From positions 9,406 to 21,531 of the forward strand of contig DIEK01000079.1 in the NCBI GenBank assembly GCA_002418595.1: 12,126 nucleotides of DNA. Direction: 5' to 3'. Made by a program: the position numbers and the translations under genes. The notes beneath the pieces are model-generated. The model made no database searches, was not told the DNA's origin, and saw only the letters and a list, made by a program, of their open reading frames with translations. Shown here one piece after another: positions 7,068-12,126 of the stretch; positions within the stretch are counted from its first letter, which is position 1, and every line of letters starts with the position of its first letter. The DNA comes from Candidatus Omnitrophica bacterium UBA5776. GTDB taxonomy: Bacteria > Omnitrophota > Gorgyraeia > Gygaellales > Profunditerraquicolaceae.

Positions 7068-8735
7068 TCATCTCCGCAGTTCGTAATAATAGATCTCTAC
7101 TCCTTCGAACGCGCGGTTTTCCTTTACGAGCCTCTGCCGGGAAAGAAATTCCGCCATCCCGGCCGGAGGCCGGATTATCTCCCTGTTCCAGCCGCCGCAA
7201 ACGAGCCACAACCCGCCTTCTTTCCCGTGTAACTGCCGCTCAGCGGCGGTTTTGACCCACGGCATTCTCAACATACCGTAAAGAGTGTTCTTTTCATATT
7301 TATCTTCTACGGGAGAATCTATCAGAAAAATCCCGGGGAGCATCCGGCGCGGCAGGTAACAAGCCATAGGATACAGCATACCATAATGAGATAAAAGTAC
7401 GGTCTCCTCCGGCTTGTATGCCCGCTTTATGTAGTCGCATACTTCGCGCAGAGGTTTATTCATTACCACGCCGGCAGAAGGCTCGAAATTCTCGTTCCGG
7501 TAATAACCCCGCAGCGCCAACATCGAAACGGCGAGGAATACCGCGGATAAACAAACCGCCGCGGCCGGACTGCGGCGGAAAAGCAGGCGTAAACCGCAAG
7601 CAAACAGAAGATAAAAATAACCGCTTGCGAAAATAAGCGGCCTGTCGAACAACAGTGGGCAAAATAACGGCGATAACGCCAAGGCCGCCAGGAACGGAAC
7701 AAAAATGGAAACAAATATAAAGACCGCGGAATCACTCCGGCCCCAGGAATATGCCCCGTCTCTTCTGACGGCACAGCGCGCCAGACAAAGGGTTGGCGCC
7801 AGACAGACCGCCAAGGTCGCCAGGGTGCCGGCAGTAGAGCCGGAAAAAGCGGTGTGGTAGCCGAAAAAGAAATTCTTGAATATCCCGGCTAACTGACCCG
7901 GCGTAGGCGGCGGAACCCAGAAGTGCCCTCTAACCCGCAGAATATGATGCAGCATCTTGCCGCTCCAGGGCAAGAAAAGCAAAGCGGTAAATAAAGACGA
8001 CGCAACCCAGTATTTTACCGTTCTGCGGCCGGAGCGGCAAATAGAATAGAACAGCACAAATACGGCCTGGCCACCGAGCAGAAGAAAAGCTGAATAATGA
8101 GTATAAAGGGCCAGGGCATTAACCAGGGAATGCCCCGCCCAAAAAAGCTTCCTCCCGTTTTTTAACGCCGTTATAAACAATAAGCCCGATGCCAGAGAAA
8201 GACATTCGAACAAAGCGTACATCTTTATTTCCTGCGCGTAGTATACCTGAAAAGCGGAAATACCCATTAACGCCGCCGAAGACAGCGCGATATCCGTTCC
8301 AAAGAGTGATTTTCCTATCGCGTAGATTAAAACAACGGCTAACAGGCTGAACAGCACAGAAGGCAGGCGCAATGCCCGTTCATTGAAAACAAGAGGGGTA
8401 TCTTCTTCTGTTTTCTGCAGAGAGGAAACTTCCGCCTCCGGCGGCGCGGAGATTTGCGTTAAATAGCGCCATAAGATCCGAAAAAGGGGCGGATGGATAT
8501 CTCCACTGCCGGTATCCGTGTTCTCCGGAGCGGGATTGTAAACCTCAAGAACTATTATGGACTCGTCAAACCATAATGACCTTTGCCCTAAGCCGTGGAG
8601 ACGCGCAGCTACAGAGACAAAAACAATCAAAAGCGCCAGCAGTATATGCGCGCGGACGCGCAAAAAGGCTCTCCCGCCGGCGGACGCGTACCCTTCACCT
8701 GAACCGGAAGAATCGCCCGGAATATTATTTTTCAT
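7068..8735 (-). CDS. GT39/ArnT-like integral membrane glycosyltransferase
   Basis: 555 residues with a short hydrophilic N-terminus, a first membrane helix near residues 30-46, then a loop with LWFDES (D57, E58) and IHPPLFRILWR (from residue 80). The acidic DE pair in the first extracytoplasmic loop followed by HPPL is the hallmark of the GT-C fold PMT/ArnT family, which transfers a sugar from a polyprenyl-phosphate donor to a protein or lipid on the outer face of the membrane. Many further hydrophobic segments run to about residue 405, followed by a soluble C-terminal domain of about 150 residues, the usual GT39 layout. Donor and acceptor are unknown. It sits between the two radical SAM genes and ends four bases before rSAM-2, so it is probably co-expressed with them. 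The GGAGG upstream is 14 bases from the ATG, which is long; no better in-frame start is visible. Confidence 0.85.
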   Translation of the reverse strand: MKNNIPGDSSGSGEGYASAGGRAFLRVRAHILLALLIVFVSVAARLHGLGQRSLWFDESIIVLEVYNPAPENTDTGSGDIHPPLFRILWRYLTQISAPPEAEVSSLQKTEEDTPLVFNERALRLPSVLFSLLAVVLIYAIGKSLFGTDIALSSAALMGISAFQVYYAQEIKMYALFECLSLASGLLFITALKNGRKLFWAGHSLVNALALYTHYSAFLLLGGQAVFVLFYSICRSGRRTVKYWVASSLFTALLFLPWSGKMLHHILRVRGHFWVPPPTPGQLAGIFKNFFFGYHTAFSGSTAGTLATLAVCLAPTLCLARCAVRRDGAYSWGRSDSAVFIFVSIFVPFLAALALSPLFCPLLFDRPLIFASGYFYLLFACGLRLLFRRSPAAAVCLSAVFLAVSMLALRGYYRNENFEPSAGVVMNKPLREVCDYIKRAYKPEETVLLSHYGMLYPMACYLPRRMLPGIFLIDSPVEDKYEKNTLYGMLRMPWVKTAAERQLHGKEGGLWLVCGGWNREIIRPPAGMAEFLSRQRLVKENRAFEGVEIYYYELRR

Positions 8736-8798
8736 AAAGGCTATCCAATCCTCCGTCCGCGCATACGCGAAAAACCGGTATGGTCTTTAACACGAATT
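8736..8798. other. 63-base gap between rSAM-1 and the glycosyltransferase
   Basis: It contains a GGAGG that probably serves the glycosyltransferase start and a short self-complementary run (CGCGTATGCGCG). There is no T-tract, so nothing supports a terminator, and no good -10 element is visible. The genes are likely on one transcript. Confidence 0.4.
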
Positions 8799-10376
8799 TC
8801 ATCTGTCGTACCATCCGGGGCGCTTTAAGCGCATAAAACCGGTGAATCCTTCAACGCTTCTTTTGCCGCGCAGGGCATCCCAAAGAGACAAAAAAAACAT
8901 CTTCAGAGTATTCTTGAGAAACCAGCGGTAAAGACCCCTCTTATGTTTATGCCGTGAAAAAAGCCCGCGTATTAACCAGTGCGGCCTGTAAAGCACATAA
9001 CGCTTGTTCAATTCCATATTCAGCTCTGAAAGCTCCGCCCTGGATAATCCGGTCTCGGAAGGCATCAATGGGGTCGCCCAATCGTATTTGCTGAAATCGG
9101 GTTCCAGGAGACGGCCCTGCGCTTTGACCTCCTGGTAAAGGAACGTCCCGGGCACCGGGGCGACCGGATGAAAAGCGGGATAATCTATATCGATCTCCAC
9201 CGCGTATTTAACGAGATCAAGCATGGACTCCCTGGTGTCGAACGGCAGGCAGGTAACAAACGTCCCCTGTCGGAAAACGTGCGGGTATTTATTCTTGAAT
9301 ATCGCAAAAACCTCCTTGATCATATCACGAGTATAGGCGGTTTTTTTGAGGAGCCGCAGATCTTCAGAACAGCATCGCTCCACCCCGATCAGCGGATGCA
9401 CCATCCCGGCCCGGACCATCTTCGCGAGTATGCCGAGTTTCTCGTCTCGCAAAGTGAAATCGGCCCGGATAAAAGCCCACCAGTAAAGGTCTTTGTAATT
9501 CCTTTTCAGAAGGCCTTCGCAAAACTCGTTTGTCCACTCGGGCTGAACATTGAAAGTAGGATCAGCCCAAAGAATATAACGCCGGCCGTATTTTTTATAG
9601 ACGATATCGACTTCTTCCAGCGTTCGCTGAACGCTCTTGGTCCGGTAGCGCGGAGAAACTTCAAGCTCGCCTTTCTCGATATCATTGCGTTTTTGCGTAC
9701 CCCAGAACGTCCATAAGGAACAAAAATTGCAGCGGTCCACGCAGCCACGGGAATGCTCCAGTGTGGCGCTCTGCGGCCAGATGTAGCCGAAACGGGAATA
9801 TCTGCCCATCGGCATAAGGTCATAAGCCGGCAACGGCAGGCTGTCCAGGTCGGAAACCATTTCGCGCGGGGCCGTGCGCGCGGCCCTGCCGTTCTTGAGA
9901 TAGGCGATCCCTTTAACCCCGGAAAGATCCGCCCCTCTGCGCAGGGCGGCGACAAGCTCCACGATCGTCTCTTCACCTTCGAAACGCACGATAAAATCCA
10001 GAGGAAATGACTTAAGGCTGTGTTCATACATCCAGGAGAAGAAATGCCCGCCTGCCACGGTAACTATGCGCGGATCTATATCCTTGGCGAGAGAAAAAAG
10101 ACGGGCCGCCTCATGATGATAAAGGGCCTCCTCCCCGGCCCCTATCATATCCGGCCTTTCGAGCTCGATTATATCACGCAGGCTCTTCCAGCCGATCTTT
10201 AAGGGAGGACAGTCGATTATCTTGACCGTTATCTCCGGACAGGCCCTGCGCACGGAGGCGGCTATACAGGGGAGCCCGAGCGGCAGAAGAAAATTATCCG
10301 ATTCGTTTATAAACGGCCATAAATAACGGGGAGGCCGCACCAGCAGGATTTTCCTGATATCCGTGTAATGAGACAT
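8799..10376 (-). CDS. B12-binding-type radical SAM protein (rSAM-1)
   Basis: 525 residues. The N-terminal part, roughly residues 8-170, has the layout of a cobalamin-binding Rossmann domain (KILLVRPPR, LPLGLPCIAASV, TVAGGHF at 106-112, RFEGEET at 131-137) but lacks the classical DxHxxG motif, as is common in the BchE/HpnJ-like class. The linker LDSLPLPAYDLM precedes the radical SAM core, whose CxxxCxxC is C212, C216 and C219. These bind the [4Fe-4S] cluster that cleaves S-adenosylmethionine. The C-terminal tail is basic and aromatic (HWLIRGLFSRHKHKRG, then YRWFLKNTLKMFFL), suggesting contact with a membrane or an acidic partner. The reaction (methylation, cyclisation or other radical chemistry) and the substrate cannot be read from sequence. 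The ATG lacks a strong ribosome site; AAGGTGG lies about 15 bases upstream. Confidence 0.88.
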   Translation of the reverse strand: MSHYTDIRKILLVRPPRYLWPFINESDNFLLPLGLPCIAASVRRACPEITVKIIDCPPLKIGWKSLRDIIELERPDMIGAGEEALYHHEAARLFSLAKDIDPRIVTVAGGHFFSWMYEHSLKSFPLDFIVRFEGEETIVELVAALRRGADLSGVKGIAYLKNGRAARTAPREMVSDLDSLPLPAYDLMPMGRYSRFGYIWPQSATLEHSRGCVDRCNFCSLWTFWGTQKRNDIEKGELEVSPRYRTKSVQRTLEEVDIVYKKYGRRYILWADPTFNVQPEWTNEFCEGLLKRNYKDLYWWAFIRADFTLRDEKLGILAKMVRAGMVHPLIGVERCCSEDLRLLKKTAYTRDMIKEVFAIFKNKYPHVFRQGTFVTCLPFDTRESMLDLVKYAVEIDIDYPAFHPVAPVPGTFLYQEVKAQGRLLEPDFSKYDWATPLMPSETGLSRAELSELNMELNKRYVLYRPHWLIRGLFSRHKHKRGLYRWFLKNTLKMFFLSLWDALRGKRSVEGFTGFMRLKRPGWYDR

Positions 10377-10379
10377 AAA

Positions 10380-10631
10380 CTAATGAACAAGCCACCTTTC
10401 TACCCGCATTCGTTTGAATTCGTAAAAACCGGGGATTAGCAAATGAAGCTCCGCGAACTGATCCTTCGATAATACCTGGCAGTGAGTCTGTTTATTCGCG
10501 CTTTTAAACGGGAATAAATATCTTCCCAGGTGTGCCTTCCGGGCAAGCCGCAACTTTTTATTTCCGTATCGAGGAATCGGTCCAGGACAACACCGGTGCG
10601 GGGACTTACCGCAGCATGTCTTCCGGCGATT
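10380..10631 (-). pseudogene. Open frame without a clear start; possible decayed or tiny gene
   Basis: This minus-strand frame stays open for 83 codons between a TAA and a TAG whose last base is only three bases before the rSAM-1 ATG, spacing typical of this cluster. Its C-terminal half (from about residue 32) has a protein-like composition and ends EFKRMRVERWLVH. There is no ATG near its beginning. The most plausible initiator is a TTG at 10553 with only a weak GGA upstream, which would give 57 residues. A second frame (10436-10771, 111 codons from an ATG at 10771 inside the end of paralog D) overlaps it and also looks semi-plausible. One reading is a frameshifted remnant that begins in one frame and ends in the other. 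I recognise no family in either. It could also be non-coding leader. Confidence 0.25.
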
Positions 10632-10636
10632 TTATG

Positions 10637-10642
10637 ATTATA
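10637..10642 (-). promoter_or_regulatory. Candidate -10 element upstream of the radical SAM block
   Basis: A perfect TATAAT on the minus strand lies in the gap after paralog D, with a poor -35 (TTTCTA at 17 bases, three of six matches). If used, it would give a leader of about 255 bases before the rSAM-1 start at 10376, or it could drive the small open frame that ends at 10380. In an AT-richer gap such a hexamer can occur by chance. Confidence 0.3.
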
Positions 10643-10715
10643 GCATCTGAGACGGGATTTAGAAAGCCGGATTTGAAGAAATGCCCGCAGTTCTTTCAAG
10701 GATAAGCCCGCGTTT

Positions 10716-11921
10716 TTATTTTTCCGGGCCCCGGCTTTTATCCTTGATAAAAAAAATGCTTCCGCCGGCAAGACCGTCGAGGGCCCTGCGATAAGCAGCG
10801 AGCGCGGCCTCTTTGATGCCGACGGATACGGTCAAAGCTCTGGAAGCCGCGTCGCGGCAGTAACCGCAGGATGAACAATCGTATCCACGGCACTTTCCTT
10901 GACGAAAGAATTCCAGAAAGCCGTCCAGTTTACGGTTATCCAGGTATATCCCTCCGGTAGAAAGCGTGCGGCCGAGAGCGGCCAGGCGCAGGATGTCGTA
11001 TTGAAAAGGCCGGAAGAAATAAAAGAACTTCTTCAAAGCCTGCGGTCCGGAATTGACGACGTACTTATCCGTGTTAAAAGGAAAAATATCCAGGAGATTA
11101 CCATCATACCTGCCGGCTGTATAAGCCGAAACGATGCGCGCCAGCTCTGCGGTCTTCATTCCCCTGTCCACAAGCTTTATGCGGTCAACGCCGGCTTCTT
11201 CGTAAAAACGCACATCCTCGGGACGGATCCATACCGCCGATAACATCCTTTCCGGCTCAGACAAACGCATGAACCTGCAGAGAAGAGAACAATAATCGAT
11301 ATGGAAACTTCCCGTTTCGCGCCGGCGCGAGGCGTGGCTGGAGATGTTCCCGTGATACCGCTGAAGATGACAATTGGGCAGACACGGCAGATTGGCTATT
11401 AATTGCAGGCGGCAGTGTACGCGCCTGCGTATAGCGCCCAGCAGGCGAAAATCGCGGTTGACATCCGCGCAGGAAAGGGTGATCTGTTCGGCGCCCATAT
11501 CTTCCCAGTAAGCGGCGCGCGCCGGCGTATCTACCGCGGCACCCACCGAAACCGAGGTCTTGAAATGAGGAAAGGATTTTTTCACCAGAGCCAGCAGATA
11601 AGGCGTGGAAACGGTCACCCCATCCGCCCCCGCGAGAGAAATAACATCAAGAAGACGGCGTATCTTCACCTGCCCACGCCTCGTCCATTCCATGTTGCCG
11701 GTGCAAACCGGGTTCAAAAGATAATTAAAAGTCAATCCCAGGTAATGAGCGCGCCCGACCTCGCGGCAAAGCGCTTTCCTGCCGGCTGAAGGAAGCAGGC
11801 AGTAAGCATGCGCTCCGCCCAGGCAGTCGGGCTCCATTTTGCCGTAAACTTCGGCTACCGACGAAGTATCTATCGTATCCAGCAGATCCGTCTGCCAGTT
11901 AATCGGCACGGAAAACTTCAT
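10716..11921 (-). CDS. U32-family Fe-S protein (paralog D)
   Basis: 401 residues. The start is supported by GGAG six bases before the ATG and by the N-terminus MKFSVPINW, which matches the MKL(I/S)(V/M)P(T/A)NW starts of three paralogs in this window. The family call rests on the long ADGVTVSTPYLL, VNRDF, WIRPEDVRFYEEAGV and KLVDR blocks, which resemble the TIM-barrel peptidase U32 (collagenase-like) proteins. Candidate cluster ligands are C73, C170, the pair C180/C184 and the pair C211/C215. A separate C-terminal motif C-x4-C-x2-C-x2-C lies at C344, C349, C352 and C355. Characterised U32 members (UbiU/UbiV, TrhP, RlhA) act in oxygen-independent hydroxylation of quinones or RNA rather than proteolysis; the substrate here is unknown. 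It is the first gene of the cluster and stands apart from the other three paralogs. It has no signal peptide, so it is probably cytoplasmic. Confidence 0.8.
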   Translation of the reverse strand: MKFSVPINWQTDLLDTIDTSSVAEVYGKMEPDCLGGAHAYCLLPSAGRKALCREVGRAHYLGLTFNYLLNPVCTGNMEWTRRGQVKIRRLLDVISLAGADGVTVSTPYLLALVKKSFPHFKTSVSVGAAVDTPARAAYWEDMGAEQITLSCADVNRDFRLLGAIRRRVHCRLQLIANLPCLPNCHLQRYHGNISSHASRRRETGSFHIDYCSLLCRFMRLSEPERMLSAVWIRPEDVRFYEEAGVDRIKLVDRGMKTAELARIVSAYTAGRYDGNLLDIFPFNTDKYVVNSGPQALKKFFYFFRPFQYDILRLAALGRTLSTGGIYLDNRKLDGFLEFFRQGKCRGYDCSSCGYCRDAASRALTVSVGIKEAALAAYRRALDGLAGGSIFFIKDKSRGPEK

Positions 11922-11992
11922 TGTAAACTCCGTTTTTTGCGGGTCACGCCGTCTGAGTTATCCAATAGAGATGGGTCTTGCGCCCAGGCATT

Positions 11993-11998
11993 ATTATA
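11993..11998 (-). promoter_or_regulatory. Candidate sigma70-type -10 element upstream of U32 paralog D
   Basis: The minus strand reads a perfect TATAAT here, inside the 123-base gap between the GGDEF gene and paralog D. The best -35 positions at 17-18 base spacing (TAGGAA or TTAGGA) match the consensus at only three of six bases. Transcription from it would leave a leader of roughly 65 bases before the ATG at 11921, and that ATG has a GGAG six bases upstream. It is the best candidate for the start of the cluster's transcript. The call rests on pattern alone. Confidence 0.45.
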
Positions 11999-12044
11999 TC
12001 ATATCCGCGGGAAAGTTCCTAAAAGAGGGCCGAAAAACGGGGCG

Positions 12045-12126
12045 TCAGGAGGCGGAGCAGACGCGGTTACGTCCGCCGTGCTTCGCCATATAAAGGAATT
12101 TGTCGGCGCTGTCCACCAGGCTCTCC
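12045..12126 (-). CDS. GGDEF-domain protein (diguanylate cyclase), C-terminal fragment
   Basis: Only the last 26 codons lie in the window; the gene begins beyond the right edge. The frame reads ...SADKFLYMAKHGGRNRV followed by six residues and a TGA stop. The pattern ADxxLYxAKxxGRNRV is the signature C-terminal strand and helix of GGDEF domains, which make cyclic di-GMP from two GTP. The catalytic GG(D/E)EF loop and any sensor domains lie outside the window, so activity and input cannot be judged. It is co-directional with the downstream cluster but separated from it by 123 bases that contain a promoter-like -10 element. I therefore treat it as a neighbour rather than part of the U32/radical SAM operon. 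Confidence 0.85.
   Translation of the reverse strand, partial: ESLVDSADKFLYMAKHGGRNRVCSAS

Larger units (their letters stand above)
10377..10715. other. 339-base gap between paralog D and rSAM-1
   Basis: This is the largest stretch without a confident gene. On the minus strand it holds a TATAAT (10637-10642), the unresolved open frame ending at 10380, a short stem with arms TGCGG and CCGCA around a 7-base loop, and a stem with 5-base arms GGGAA/TTCCC (10510-10527) around an 8-base loop. Neither stem is followed by a convincing T-tract, so I do not call a terminator. I looked for a cobalamin riboswitch because B12-type enzymes follow, and did not find a credible B12 box in the right order. 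Confidence 0.4.

Noticed and set aside
10377..10636. Cobalamin riboswitch upstream of rSAM-1
   Set aside because: Isolated fragments such as GGGAAG and CACTGCCAGG occur, but not in riboswitch order, and I find no convincing B12 box or pseudoknot partner.
2120..11921. Secreted collagenase or peptidase role for the U32 proteins
   Set aside because: No signal peptide is visible, the cysteine-rich layout fits Fe-S U32 proteins, and characterised bacterial members are not extracellular proteases. The peptidase label is mostly historical.
11922..12044. Rho-independent terminator after the GGDEF gene
   Set aside because: The CCCCG...CGG element with T-runs gives only about a three-base stem, with the T-run partly in the loop. 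It is not convincing.
1..12126. CRISPR array, insertion sequence, tRNA or prophage elements
   Set aside because: I saw no regularly spaced repeats, transposase motifs, terminal inverted repeats, cloverleaf sequences or phage genes. Repeated short strings between distant sites come from shared codons of the U32 paralogs.

Overview
The window is a run of 11 genes, all on the minus strand (transcribed right to left), from a bacterium I cannot place to phylum. The tail of a GGDEF diguanylate cyclase and a GT39-like membrane glycosyltransferase argue for Bacteria. The density of Fe-S, radical-SAM and presumed cobalamin proteins argues for an anaerobe. Coding density is high, several junctions are 4-base ATGA overlaps, and base composition looks moderately GC-rich and even. 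I see no mobile element, CRISPR array, tRNA or rRNA.

Layout in transcription order: (1) the C-terminal tail of a GGDEF protein (12045-12126); (2) a 123-base gap with a perfect TATAAT; (3) a U32-family protein, here called paralog D (10716-11921); (4) a gap of about 340 bases with no confident gene but an open frame that may be a decayed or tiny gene; (5) a B12-type radical SAM protein, rSAM-1 (8799-10376); (6) a GT39/ArnT-like integral membrane glycosyltransferase (7068-8735); (7) a second B12-type radical SAM protein, rSAM-2 (5582-7063); (8) three more U32 paralogs in tandem, C (4395-5585), B (3346-4398) and A (2120-3301, TTG start); (9) a soluble ABC ATPase (1248-2057); (10) a HypB/UreG-like P-loop GTPase (547-1251); (11) a protein with an N-terminal CxxCxxxxC...C Fe-S motif, cut off by the window edge (1-530).

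The striking content is four diverged U32 paralogs beside two radical SAM enzymes, followed by an ATPase/GTPase/Fe-S trio that looks like a metallocentre assembly or activation module. Characterised U32 proteins (UbiU/UbiV, TrhP, RlhA) are [4Fe-4S] or related proteins tied to oxygen-independent hydroxylation of quinone precursors or RNA; the family's 'peptidase' label is largely historical. Paralogs A, C and D share a nearly position-for-position cysteine framework plus a C-terminal C-x4-C-x2-C-x2-C motif. Paralog B has lost two framework cysteines and is shorter, so it may be a partner subunit rather than an active copy. My inference, not proven by sequence, is an oxygen-independent modification pathway: radical SAM/B12 chemistry and U32 oxidation or hydroxylation on a lipid-linked or membrane substrate, a polyprenyl-phosphate-sugar glycosyltransferase, and a dedicated metal-cluster maturation trio. 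I do not recognise the locus as a named system.
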